Assembly (NCBI GenBank): GCA_049841275.1
Contig: JASGDN010000052.1
Location: 1-64,000, forward strand
Origin: JASGDN01 sp049841275
GTDB lineage: Bacteria; Chloroflexota; Chloroflexia; Thermomicrobiales; UBA6265
Direction of reading: 5' to 3'
Length of the DNA: 64,000 bases
A model generated the notes under the pieces. That model was not told the origin of the DNA, did not search any database, and worked only from the letters and a program-made list of their open reading frames with translations. A program made the position numbers and the translations under genes. This document shows positions 9,012-17,724 of the stretch, one piece after another (position 1 is the stretch's first letter; each line of letters starts with the position of its first letter).

Positions 9012-10442
9012 ATGCCCACCGAATCCCCGAACAAGACCCATCAGAACGTGATCGAATGGCTGGAGGAGCGGCAGGGCCGCTTCATCACCATCGCCGACAC
9101 GGTCTGGAAGAACCCGGAACTCGCCCTCGCCGAGTTCAAGGCCTGCAAACTCCAGTCCGAAGATCTCGCCGCCGACGGCTTCACGATCACCGGCAATATC
9201 GGCGACCTCCCGACTGCCTTCATGGCCTCATACACACATGGCACCGGCGGTCCGGTCATCGGCTTCCTCGGCGAGTACGATGCCCTCCCCGGCCTGTCGC
9301 AGGAACAGGTCGATGTCCAGGAGCCGATCGTGCAGGACGGCCCCGGTCACGGCTGCGGGCACAACCTGCTCGGCACCGCCGCCCTCGCGGCGGCAAGTGT
9401 CCTCAAGGCCTGGCTGATCGCGACCGACACTCCGGCGACGGTCCGCTACTACGGCTGCCCGGCGGAGGAGACCTGCGAAGGCAAGGTCTACATGGCCCGT
9501 GCCGGGTGTTTCGACGACCTCGACGCCGCCATCACCTGGCATCCTGGCTCCGTGAACTCGGTGTGGGCGGGCAGTAGCCTGGCAGTGAACAACATCAAAT
9601 ACCGCTTCCGGGGCCGCACCGCCCACGCGGCGGCGAACCCCGAAACGGGGCGCTCCGCCCTCGATGCCGTCGAGCTGATGAACGTCGGCGTGAACTACCT
9701 CCGCGAGCACGTGCCGGATGCCGCCCGTATCCACTATGTGATCACCAACGGCGGCGGTGCGCCGAACGTCGTGCCGGACGATTGCGAGGTCTGGTACTTC
9801 ATCCGCTCCCCCGAGCGATCCCAGGTCGAGGAACTGACCGAGCGCGTGCGCAAGATCTCCCAGGGCGCGGCGATGATGACCGAAACCACGGTCGAGGAGA
9901 ATTTCCTCTCCGGCGCCTACAACATGCTCACGAACATGGTGATGAGCGAGCACATGCTGTCCGTGCTGGAGGAGCTCGGGCCACTGGCGTTCACCGACGA
10001 GGAGAAGGCCTACGCCCTGAAGATCTCCCAGTCGTTCCCGGAATCGCTGCGCAAGGGCATCCTCACCTCCGAACACCTGCCGGAGTCCATCGTCGACGAA
10101 GGGTTGAACGGCGATGTCTGGCCAATCCGCGACGCGGGCATGGTCCTGCCCGGCTCGACGGACGTCTCCGATGTCTCGTGGATCGCGCCGTGCTCGCAGA
10201 TCACGACCGCCTGCTTCCCGCTGGCGGTGCCCGGCCATAGCTGGGCGATCACGTCCACGTCCGGCGTCAGCATTGGCCACAAGGGCATGCTCCACGCCGC
10301 GAAGGCGATGGCGATCGTCGGCGCCGACTTCATCACCGATCCGGACCTGCTGGCGAAAGCGAAGGCGGAGTTCTCCGAATCGACCAAGGGCCGCCCGTAC
10401 GTCTGCCCGGTCCCGGCCGACGTGCAGCCCCGCAAGGTTTGA
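9012..10442 (+). CDS. M20 family amidohydrolase (AbgB-like), copy 1 of 3
   Basis: A 476-aa metal-dependent hydrolase resembling the p-aminobenzoyl-glutamate hydrolase B subunit and other M20D enzymes. The metal-binding motif GHGCGHNLLG has C115 and H117. The catalytic PAEET is at E152/E153, and the dimerisation domain carries GRTAHAAANPETGRSA. It should hydrolyse an amide bond, for example an N-acyl or aminobenzoyl amino acid. The substrate is unknown. ATG 9012 was chosen because the conserved N-terminal helix (NVIEWLEERQGRF) begins just after it. It is the first of three tandem copies of identical length. Confidence 0.85.
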   Translation: MPTESPNKTHQNVIEWLEERQGRFITIADTVWKNPELALAEFKACKLQSEDLAADGFTITGNIGDLPTAFMASYTHGTGGPVIGFLGEYDALPGLSQEQVDVQEPIVQDGPGHGCGHNLLGTAALAAASVLKAWLIATDTPATVRYYGCPAEETCEGKVYMARAGCFDDLDAAITWHPGSVNSVWAGSSLAVNNIKYRFRGRTAHAAANPETGRSALDAVELMNVGVNYLREHVPDAARIHYVITNGGGAPNVVPDDCEVWYFIRSPERSQVEELTERVRKISQGAAMMTETTVEENFLSGAYNMLTNMVMSEHMLSVLEELGPLAFTDEEKAYALKISQSFPESLRKGILTSEHLPESIVDEGLNGDVWPIRDAGMVLPGSTDVSDVSWIAPCSQITTACFPLAVPGHSWAITSTSGVSIGHKGMLHAAKAMAIVGADFITDPDLLAKAKAEFSESTKGRPYVCPVPADVQPRKV

Positions 10443-10453
10443 GGGACGATGCC

Positions 10454-10561
10454 CCGTAGCGGGTCAGCTTGTCTGACCCATCCTGCGAAGCAGGATAATC
10501 CGCACGCTCATGCGAGATATCGGCCTTTGGCCGATGGGCCAGACGAGCTGGCCCGCTACGG
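10454..10561. repeat. 108-nt cloverleaf-like palindromic element
   Basis: The two ends form a near-perfect 28-bp inverted repeat with three mismatches (outer arms CCGTAGCGGG and CCCGCTACGG). Inside lie further hairpins: CCTGC-GAA-GCAGG, and ATCGGCC-TTT-GGCCGAT. The whole can fold as a multi-branched structure. It starts 11 bp after the stop of copy 1 and ends 45 bp before copy 2. It could be a REP/MITE-like mobile repeat or a structured RNA in the operon. Confidence 0.7.
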
Positions 10562-10606
10562 AGTTTGTGTTCGATCCTCACTTCCCATGAAAAGGAACAA
10601 TTACGC

Positions 10607-12037
10607 ATGGCCGCTGTTACCCCGGAAATTCCCGTCGAGAACGTCACCGAATGGATCGAGGAGCGCGCTGGCCGCTTCATCTCGATCTCCAACCAGATCT
10701 GGGAATCCCCGGAAACCGCCCTGACGGAGAAGAAGGCGTGCAAGCTGCAGGCGGATGATCTCGCCGCCGACGGCTTCACGATCACGATGGGGATCGCCGA
10801 CCTTCCCACCGCGTTCGTCGCGGAATACACCCAAGGGGAAGGCGGTCCAATCTTCGGCTTCATGGGCGAATACGACGCCCTCCCCGGCCTCTCCCAGGAC
10901 CGCACCTCCACGCAAGCCGCCCTGGTCGCGAACGGTCCCGGTCACGGCTGCGGGCACAACCTGCTGGGAACGGCGTCCCTGGCGGCAGCGGCGGTCGTAA
11001 AGGCCTGGTTGCAGGCAACAAACACGCCGGGCACCGTCCGGTATTACGGATGTCCGGCCGAGGAGACGGTCGAGGGCAAGAACTTCATGGCCCGCGCGGG
11101 CTGCTTCGCCGATCTCGATTTCGCGGTCAGCTGGCACCCGGCCTCGATCAACACGCCCACCGGCGCGACCAGCCTTGCGTCCGACAACGTCAAGTTCAAA
11201 TTCAAGGGTCGCACCGCCCACGCAGCGGCGAACCCGGAAACGGGCCGCTCCGCCCTGGACGCGGTTGAGCTCATGAACGTCGGCGTGAATTTCCTGCGCG
11301 AACACACGATCGACCAGGCCCGCCTGCACTACGTCATCACGCATGGTGGCGGCGCGCCGAACGTCGTGCCCGATGAGGCGGAGGTCTGGTATTTCATCCG
11401 CTCTCCGGAGCGGTATCAGGTCAACGAACTGACCGACCGCGTGCGCAAGATCGCCGAGGGCGCGGCGATGATGACGGAGACGACCGTCACCGAGGAGTTC
11501 ATCTCCGGCATCTACAACCTGCTCCCGAATCGCGTGCTGGTCGACCGCATGAAACAGCACCTGCAGGCGCTCGGTCCGATCGACTTCACGGACGAGGAGA
11601 TCGCCTTCGCCCAGGAAATCGCATCCGCCTACCCACTCGAATTGCGGGAGGGCGTCCTCACCTCCGAACACCTGCCGCTCGACCTCGCCGACAAGGGCGT
11701 GACCGGTGAGATCTACCCGACGCTCGACTTCGGCGAACTGATGATGGGCGGCACCGATGTCGCCGATATCTCCTGGAACACCCCGACCGTCCAGCTCGGC
11801 ACCGCGTGCTTCGTGCTCGGAGCGCCCGGCCACAGCTGGGCGAACACCGCCACCGCCGGGATGTCGATCGGGCACAAGGGGATGCTGCTGGCGGCAAAGG
11901 CGATGGCCCTCGCGGCGGCGGACCTGTTGCTGAACCCGGACGTGCTGGAGGCCGCGAAGACCGAGTTCGCGGAATCGACCAAGGGCCGCCCGTACGTCAG
12001 CCCGATCCCGGCGCACGTCGTGCCACGCAAAGTCTGA
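10607..12037 (+). CDS. M20 family amidohydrolase (AbgB-like), copy 2 of 3
   Basis: A 476-aa paralogue of the flanking genes, colinear over its whole length. It keeps the GHGCGHNLLG metal site, PAEETVEGKNFMARAGCF and the GRTAHAAANPETGRSA segment. The start is ATG 10607 with AAGGAA about 12 nt upstream; an in-frame earlier start at 10565 adds a non-conserved leader. Full conservation of the catalytic residues argues that all three copies are active and differ in substrate preference or in which subunits pair. AbgA/AbgB enzymes are known to form heteromers, so mixed oligomers are possible. Confidence 0.85.
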   Translation: MAAVTPEIPVENVTEWIEERAGRFISISNQIWESPETALTEKKACKLQADDLAADGFTITMGIADLPTAFVAEYTQGEGGPIFGFMGEYDALPGLSQDRTSTQAALVANGPGHGCGHNLLGTASLAAAAVVKAWLQATNTPGTVRYYGCPAEETVEGKNFMARAGCFADLDFAVSWHPASINTPTGATSLASDNVKFKFKGRTAHAAANPETGRSALDAVELMNVGVNFLREHTIDQARLHYVITHGGGAPNVVPDEAEVWYFIRSPERYQVNELTDRVRKIAEGAAMMTETTVTEEFISGIYNLLPNRVLVDRMKQHLQALGPIDFTDEEIAFAQEIASAYPLELREGVLTSEHLPLDLADKGVTGEIYPTLDFGELMMGGTDVADISWNTPTVQLGTACFVLGAPGHSWANTATAGMSIGHKGMLLAAKAMALAAADLLLNPDVLEAAKTEFAESTKGRPYVSPIPAHVVPRKV

Positions 12038-12050
12038 GGAGTGAGGCGAT

Positions 12051-12138
12051 AGGAGTGAGGAACGAGGAACGGCACAGACACTGATGAAGAGGACCGGCGC
12101 TCTCGGTCTTCACTTCTCATTTCTCGTTCCTCACTCCT
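12051..12138. repeat. inverted-repeat element between M20 copies 2 and 3
   Basis: AGGAGTGAGGAACGAG (12051-12066) is repeated as its exact reverse complement at 12123-12138, a perfect 16-bp stem. A partial copy of the motif (GAGGAGTGAGG) lies immediately before it. The 56-base interior holds a weaker GACCG/CGGTC hairpin. The GGAGTGAGG core recurs in the terminator stem at 45484-45536, so it may belong to a dispersed intergenic family. Confidence 0.65.
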
Positions 12139-12158
12139 CATGGAAGGACACGCATCAC

Positions 12159-13589
12159 ATGGTCGCAGCACCACCAAGCACACCCGTGGAGAACATCGTC
12201 GATTGGCTCGACGAACGCGAAGGGCGGTTCATCGCGATCGCGAACCAGATCTGGGAGCACCCGGAGCTGGCGCTGCGCGAGTCGAAGTCCGCGAAACTCC
12301 AGGCAGACGATCTCGCCGCCGATGGTTTCACGATCACCATGGGCATCGCCGACCTGCCAACGGCCTTCGTCGCCGAATACACTCACGGCAGCGGCGGGCT
12401 CACCTTCGGTTTCCTCGGCGAGTACGATGCCCTGCCCGGTCTCTCACAGGAGCGATGTCCGACCCAGACGCCGATCGTGGCGAATGGGCCGGGGCACGGC
12501 TGCGGGCACAACCTGCTCGGCACCGGATCGCTCGCGGCTGCTAGCGTCATCAAGGCCTGGCTGATCGCGACCGATACCCCGGGAACGGTCCGCTACTACG
12601 GCTGCCCGGCCGAGGAAACCGTCGAAGGCAAGAACTTCATGGCCCGTGCCGGGTGTTTCGATGACCTCGACTTTGCCCTCTGCTGGCATCCCGGGCAGGC
12701 CAATGCGGCCAGTGGGAATACCAACCTCGCCTCGGACAACCTGAAGTTCCGCTTCCGGGGCCGCACCGCCCACGCCGCTGGCAATCCGGAGACCGGCCGT
12801 TCAGCGCTGGATGCGGTCGAGTTGATGAACGTCGGCGTGAATTTCCTGCGCGAGCACACGATTGACGCCGCGCGCATCCATTACGTCATCACGAATGGCG
12901 GCGGTGCGCCGAATGTGGTGCCGGACGATTGCGAGGTCTGGTACTACGTGCGTTCGCCCGAGCGATACCAGGTGAACGAGCTCACGGATCGTATCCGCAA
13001 GATCGCCGAGGGTGCGGCCCTGATGACGGAGACCACCGTCACCGAGGAATTCATCTCCGGCATCTACAACCTGTTGCCGAACACGACCCTCGTGAACCAT
13101 ATGACTGAGGTCCTTCATGAGATCGGCCCGATCACGTTCACGGACGAAGAGAAGGCGTTCGCCCGCGAGATCGCGTCCGCCTATCCAGAGGCACAGCGGC
13201 TCGGCACCATCCGCAAGGAGCATCTGCCCGACAACCTGCTGAATGCCGGGATGACCGGTGAGATCTACCCGCCATTCGGCCCCGACGAGGTGCGCCAGGG
13301 CGGCACCGATGTCGCCGATGTCTCGTGGAACACGCCAACCGTGCAACTGCGGACCGCATGCTTCCCGCTGGGTGTCCCCGGCCATAGCTGGGCGAACACG
13401 GCGACGGCGGGGATGTCGATCGGCCACAAGGGCATGCTGCACGCCGCGAAGGCGATGGCGATCATGGCGGCAGACCTGGTCCTGAACCCGGACCTGCTGG
13501 AAGCGGCGAAGGCGGAGTTCGCAGCCTCCACCAAGGATCGGCCGTACCAGAGCCCGATCCCGGCGCACGTCGTGCCCCGCAGGGTGTAG
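12159..13589 (+). CDS. M20 family amidohydrolase (AbgB-like), copy 3 of 3
   Basis: A 476-aa third tandem paralogue with the same metal site (GHGCGHNLLGTGSLAAAS), the PAEETVEGKNF motif and the GRTAHAAGNPETGRSA lid segment. ATG 12159 has GGAAGGA 11 nt upstream. The open frame to 12084 runs into the inverted-repeat element and is not protein-like. Equal length across all three copies points to duplication without decay. A hairpin terminator follows 40 bp after the stop. Confidence 0.85.
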   Translation: MVAAPPSTPVENIVDWLDEREGRFIAIANQIWEHPELALRESKSAKLQADDLAADGFTITMGIADLPTAFVAEYTHGSGGLTFGFLGEYDALPGLSQERCPTQTPIVANGPGHGCGHNLLGTGSLAAASVIKAWLIATDTPGTVRYYGCPAEETVEGKNFMARAGCFDDLDFALCWHPGQANAASGNTNLASDNLKFRFRGRTAHAAGNPETGRSALDAVELMNVGVNFLREHTIDAARIHYVITNGGGAPNVVPDDCEVWYYVRSPERYQVNELTDRIRKIAEGAALMTETTVTEEFISGIYNLLPNTTLVNHMTEVLHEIGPITFTDEEKAFAREIASAYPEAQRLGTIRKEHLPDNLLNAGMTGEIYPPFGPDEVRQGGTDVADVSWNTPTVQLRTACFPLGVPGHSWANTATAGMSIGHKGMLHAAKAMAIMAADLVLNPDLLEAAKAEFAASTKDRPYQSPIPAHVVPRRV

Positions 13590-13628
13590 CTCGCGTTCCC
13601 GGGAATCTCATCATCAACACCAGCAACG

Positions 13629-13656
13629 AAGGGAGCCCAGCAATGCGGGCTCCCTT
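13629..13656. terminator. bidirectional terminator between convergent genes
   Basis: AAGGGAGCCC and GGGCTCCCTT pair perfectly (10 bp) around an 8-base loop. It lies between the end of M20 copy 3 and the end of the minus-strand methyltransferase. Confidence 0.7.
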
Positions 13657-13701
13657 CCCTATGTCTGGCATGTCTGGCTCGATCGTGCGCGGGAGCCAGG
13701 C

Positions 13702-14724
13702 TCAGACGGGAACACCCTCGATGACCGAGACGCTGCCCGCCGGATGTACGTCCACCAGCCGGAATCCCGTTTCGGCGAAAAGCGTCGCGAATTCGTCCCG
13801 AGTCCGCTCCTTGCCGCCACACATCATCAGCAGATGGAGGTCGTTCCAGTTCATGGGAGCATTGCTCCCGTCTTCCGGGACAACCATATCCACGACGAGC
13901 AGACTCCCGTCCGGAGCGATCGCCTGGCGGCAATTGCGCAAGAGGCGCCGGCAAGCGTCGTCGGGCCAGTCGTGCAGGACCCTCCGGAGCGTATAGGCAT
14001 CGCCGCCCGCGGGCACGGACTCGAACATGTCGCCGCTAACGACCGTGACCCGGTCCGCTTCCGGCGTACCGGCGATCTCGCGTGCTTCGCGCAAATGGGG
14101 GAGGTCGAACACGATACCTCGCGCCTCGGGATAGCGACGAAGCACCTCACGCAAGAACTCCCCCTGACCGCCGCCCACATCGACAATGCAGCGTGACGCG
14201 CTGAAATCGCAGGCATCGAGCACGCCCGGCATCGAGAGCCGCGTGGACATCGTCATCACATCATCGAATCTCGCCGAGAGATCGGGATGCTCGGCGAGAT
14301 ACGCGAAGAGCGGCATCCCATGCACGCGCTCGAAGGCGCTTTCCCCAGTCCTGATCGTCCGGTACAAATCCTCCCAGGTATCCCAGCGGAGGGGATCGCC
14401 GATCAGCTCGGCTGCAGCCCAGACCGATTGTGGATGATCGGTTCGCAGCAGGGCGCCGAGAGGCGTGATCGCGTAGCGTCCCTCGTCGTCCAGGTGGAGC
14501 ACATCGATACCTGCCAGCGCGCGGAGGAGTCGCCGGAGGGTATCCGGATCGGCATCGCATCGTTCCGCGATGGCCTCCACCGGAAGCGGTCCGTCGCGCA
14601 GGATGTCGGCGATCCGCAAGCGAGCCATCACGTGGACGGCTTGCGTAACCTGGTAACCGCCCATCAGGCGCAGGATTGTGGGAAGCAATGTGGGGGAATC
14701 AGTCGCAGGCGGCGATGAAACCAT
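13702..14724 (-). CDS. SAM-dependent O-methyltransferase (COMT-like, AdoMet_MTase family 2)
   Basis: A 340-aa enzyme. An N-terminal winged-helix dimerisation domain occupies about residues 15-100. The SAM-binding motif I is VDVGGGQGEF, near residue 180. The catalytic histidine is in VLHDWPDD (H251). This is the arrangement of plant-type and bacterial small-molecule O-methyltransferases that methylate phenols or polyketides. The acceptor is unknown. It starts at ATG 14724 with AAGGGTCC upstream; the frame continues to 15000 without plausible coding. It is divergent from the importer operon and shares a 263-bp promoter region with it. Confidence 0.8.
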   Translation of the reverse strand: MVSSPPATDSPTLLPTILRLMGGYQVTQAVHVMARLRIADILRDGPLPVEAIAERCDADPDTLRRLLRALAGIDVLHLDDEGRYAITPLGALLRTDHPQSVWAAAELIGDPLRWDTWEDLYRTIRTGESAFERVHGMPLFAYLAEHPDLSARFDDVMTMSTRLSMPGVLDACDFSASRCIVDVGGGQGEFLREVLRRYPEARGIVFDLPHLREAREIAGTPEADRVTVVSGDMFESVPAGGDAYTLRRVLHDWPDDACRRLLRNCRQAIAPDGSLLVVDMVVPEDGSNAPMNWNDLHLLMMCGGKERTRDEFATLFAETGFRLVDVHPAGSVSVIEGVPV

Positions 14725-14987
14725 GAAGAGGACCCTTCCATCGTGAATCGCGTCGTGCCGGGCCAACCACCCAGACACGTGCCCACGAGGGTATGCCCCC
14801 TCCAACCGCAACACATCCGGAGAAATACGGATTCTGGCGTTCGCGCCGCCACCCGATCGTCCTACCACTACCCTCACAATCCGTATAAGATGGAAGACGT
14901 TGGCATTTGGGACGCCTTGGTGACTGCTCCCGTGACCGGACTGCGGGCGAACGTCGCGCTTGGCCTTTTCGGAAGGAAGATTGCCGC

Positions 14988-15896
14988 ATGTCCACGTCAC
15001 GTCGCACCGTCATCCGGGGCGCGGGCGCCACGCTCGCCATCGGGGCACTCGCCCGTACTGCGCCCGGCGTCTTCGCACAGGACGCCACACCCGGCGCCTC
15101 GCCAGTCGCGTCACCGGCGGCATCGCCGGCCGCGATCGTGCCGGTCGTCGGCAGCATCGACGAACTGCCGCTGAAGAATCCCGGCAAGCTCACCGTCCAT
15201 ACCGACGAGCCGGTCTACGAGCCGTGGTTCGTCGACGACAAGCCGGAGAATGGCAAAGGCTTCGAAAGCGCGTTCGTCTACGCCGTCGCCACCGCGCTCG
15301 GCTTCACGAAGGACCAGGTCGAATGGGGCCGCACATCCTTCAACCAGTCCTACGCGCCGGGACCGAAGCCGTTCGACTTCTACCTCGCCGAGGTCTCCAT
15401 CACCGAGGATCGCGCGAAGGCCGTCGATTTCAGCGACGCCTACTACCACGAGGCGTTGGTGGTGGTGACGAAGAAGGATTCGCCGGTCCTGGAGGCCCGC
15501 TCGCTGGAGGATCTCCGCAAGTTCCAGTTCGGCACCCAGGTCGGCACCACCTACCTGACCTACATCATGGACACGATCAAGCCGGAGAAGGACCCGCTGG
15601 TGTTCGACACGAATGCCGATTCCCTTACCGCGCTGGAAAATGGCACCTGCGATCTCGGCATCCAGACGCTGAGCATCGGCATTTACAACACCACCATCCA
15701 GTTCGACGACCTCGCGCTGGGCGGTCTGCTGCCAGGCACGCAGGGCGATGGCATGGGCCTCGTCTTCGAAAAGGGCAACGGTCTCGTGCCCTATGTCAAC
15801 AAGGCGATTGCCGAGGTCATCGACACCGGCACCCGCGATGCGCTGGCGGCGGAGTGGATTCCGGTACCGCCGGGTATCTTCACCTACACGGAGTAG
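14988..15896 (+). CDS. Tat-exported substrate-binding protein of an amino-acid-type ABC importer
   Basis: A 302-aa periplasmic-type (family 3) solute-binding protein. The twin-arginine motif SRRTVIRG is followed by a hydrophobic segment and then a flexible Ala-Ser-Pro linker starting DATPGASP, a style seen in Thermomicrobiales exports. The body contains the family motif ITEDRAKAVDFSDAYY, typical of amino-acid-binding members. GGAAGGAAG precedes ATG 14988. A TATAAG hexamer at 14884-14889 is a candidate -10 box. It forms an operon with the permease and ATPase that follow. The ligand is probably a polar amino acid or small organic cation. Confidence 0.85.
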   Translation: MSTSRRTVIRGAGATLAIGALARTAPGVFAQDATPGASPVASPAASPAAIVPVVGSIDELPLKNPGKLTVHTDEPVYEPWFVDDKPENGKGFESAFVYAVATALGFTKDQVEWGRTSFNQSYAPGPKPFDFYLAEVSITEDRAKAVDFSDAYYHEALVVVTKKDSPVLEARSLEDLRKFQFGTQVGTTYLTYIMDTIKPEKDPLVFDTNADSLTALENGTCDLGIQTLSIGIYNTTIQFDDLALGGLLPGTQGDGMGLVFEKGNGLVPYVNKAIAEVIDTGTRDALAAEWIPVPPGIFTYTE

Positions 15897-15985
15897 TCTC
15901 CACACCGTTCGCACGATGAGATTGGCCCGTGGGAAGGCTGGACGAGCACGCCCGGCCTTCCCTTCCCTGACGGACCCGATTGCTC

Positions 15986-16870
15986 ATGGACGTCTCTTCA
16001 TCCCCGGCCTCCGCCCCATTGTCGGCAGAGGAGCTTGCACGCCTGCTTCGGAAGCCCCCTCTCTGGCGGCGTCCGGAAATCCTGCGCTCGACCGCCATCG
16101 CCACGATCAGCACGGTGCTGCTCGTTCTCGTACTCCGCTGGCTGCTCCTGCGCAGCGAGGGTTGGGCGAGCGTGCAAGCAGCCTTCTTCAGCGCAAGCGA
16201 CTTCAAGGCTGCCTGGCCCAAGGTCGTGGATGGCTTCAAGCTGAATGTCCGCATCTTCACGATCGCGGAACCGATCGTGCTGCTCTGTGGACTCCTGCTG
16301 GCGATCGCGCGTGGCACGAAGAATCCGGCGCTTTTCCCCGTGCGCGCACTGGCGATCGGGTTCATCGATCTCTTCCGGGGCGCGCCGGCCCTGCTGGTAA
16401 TCCTGACGCTCGGGTTCGGGATGCCCGGCCTGCGCATCGCGGGGCTGCCGAGTTCCCCGGTCTTCTGGGGAACGGTTGCCGTCATCATCACGTCGTCGGC
16501 CTACACGGCGGAGACATTCCGCGCCGGGATCGAGTCGATCCATCCCAGCCAGCGCGCGGCGGCGCGGTCGCTCGGGCTCACCGGATTCCAGACCTTCACC
16601 TCCGTCGTGCTACCCCAGGGGGTGCGCCGGGTGATCCCGCCGCTCATCAGCGGCTTCGTCGGACTGCAGAAGGAAACGTCGCTCGTCGCGACGATCGGAC
16701 CGCTGGACGCTACACGCCAGGCCCAGATCTACTCCTCGTTGCATTTCAACTACACGAGCTTCCTCGCAGCGGCATTGCTCTTCATCCTCGTCACCATCCC
16801 GCTCGCCCGCCTCACCGACTTCCTGATGGAACGCACCTCGCGCGACCGGCAGGTGGGAGGCCTGGTATGA
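15986..16870 (+). CDS. ABC importer permease (polar amino acid type)
   Basis: A 294-aa membrane protein with about five to six hydrophobic segments starting near residue 40. The conserved cytoplasmic EAA loop reads GIESIHPSQRAAARSLGL and ends in VVLPQ, where the ATPase docks. A charged N-terminal extension of about 35 residues precedes the first helix. I used ATG 15986; TTG 15980 is an alternative, and no strong ribosome-binding site is visible. Its stop overlaps the next start (ATGA), coupling it to the ATPase. Confidence 0.85.
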   Translation: MDVSSSPASAPLSAEELARLLRKPPLWRRPEILRSTAIATISTVLLVLVLRWLLLRSEGWASVQAAFFSASDFKAAWPKVVDGFKLNVRIFTIAEPIVLLCGLLLAIARGTKNPALFPVRALAIGFIDLFRGAPALLVILTLGFGMPGLRIAGLPSSPVFWGTVAVIITSSAYTAETFRAGIESIHPSQRAAARSLGLTGFQTFTSVVLPQGVRRVIPPLISGFVGLQKETSLVATIGPLDATRQAQIYSSLHFNYTSFLAAALLFILVTIPLARLTDFLMERTSRDRQVGGLV

Positions 16871-17640
16871 CCGCTGCCACGCCGATCCCTGCAGACGCCG
16901 CTATGCCGATGCTTTCCTACGAAGCCGTCTACAAGGCCTTCGGCGATCATCTCGTCCTGCGGAACGTGAACCTGCAGGTGGCGAACCACGAGGTGATCTG
17001 CCTGATCGGCGCGTCCGGCTGCGGCAAATCGACCCTGCTGCGCTGCACGAACCTGCTGGAGCCGATCCAGGCCGGGCGGATCGTACTGAACGGCGCGGAG
17101 ATCACCGCACCCGGCGTGAAAACGGACGCGATCCGGCGGCGCGTCGGCCTCGTCTTCCAATCCTACAACCTCTTCCCGCACATGAACGTGCTGAAGAACA
17201 TCACGCTCGGGCCGCGCAAGGTGCTGCGCATCTCCCGCGCGGAGGCAGAGGCGGAAGCCGAGCAGTTGCTGGAACGCTTCGGCCTGCGGGACAAGCTCAA
17301 GGAGTATCCGGACCGCCTCTCCGGCGGGCAGCAACAGCGGGTTGCGGTGGTGCGGGCGCTGGCGATGCGGCCGGAAGTCCTGCTGCTCGACGAGATCACC
17401 TCCGCGCTCGACCCGGAGATGGTCGGCGAGGTGCTGGACATCATCGTGGAACTGAAAGGATTGGGCATGACGATGATGCTGGCGACACACCAGATGGCGT
17501 TCGCCCGCCGCATCGCCGACCGCGTGGTCTTCCTCGACGGCGGCGCGATCCTGGAGCAAGGCCCGCCAGAGCAGTTCTTCCGCCATCCGCAGGAGGAGCG
17601 GACGCACCAATTCCTCGAACGGGTGATGAGCTCGCTGTAG
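16867..17640 (+). CDS. ABC importer ATP-binding protein (polar amino acid type)
   Basis: A 257-aa ATPase with Walker A GASGCGKST, Q-loop FQSYNLFPHM, signature LSGGQQQR, Walker B LLLDEITSALD and switch histidine ATHQM. The NLFPHMNVLKNI segment is typical of the GlnQ/HisP group. Note DEIT in place of the usual DEPT after Walker B. The start ATG 16867 overlaps the permease stop by 4 bp. A longer frame from 15748 runs antiparallel in sense to the permease and is spurious. Confidence 0.9.
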   Translation: MTAATPIPADAAMPMLSYEAVYKAFGDHLVLRNVNLQVANHEVICLIGASGCGKSTLLRCTNLLEPIQAGRIVLNGAEITAPGVKTDAIRRRVGLVFQSYNLFPHMNVLKNITLGPRKVLRISRAEAEAEAEQLLERFGLRDKLKEYPDRLSGGQQQRVAVVRALAMRPEVLLLDEITSALDPEMVGEVLDIIVELKGLGMTMMLATHQMAFARRIADRVVFLDGGAILEQGPPEQFFRHPQEERTHQFLERVMSSL

Positions 17641-17724
17641 GGATCGTCGCGTTCCCATTCGCGCCGCCTGCTAGGATGGACGCTCCCGGACCGGGACACG
17701 CGTTGCGCTGGGGGAACGCCACAC

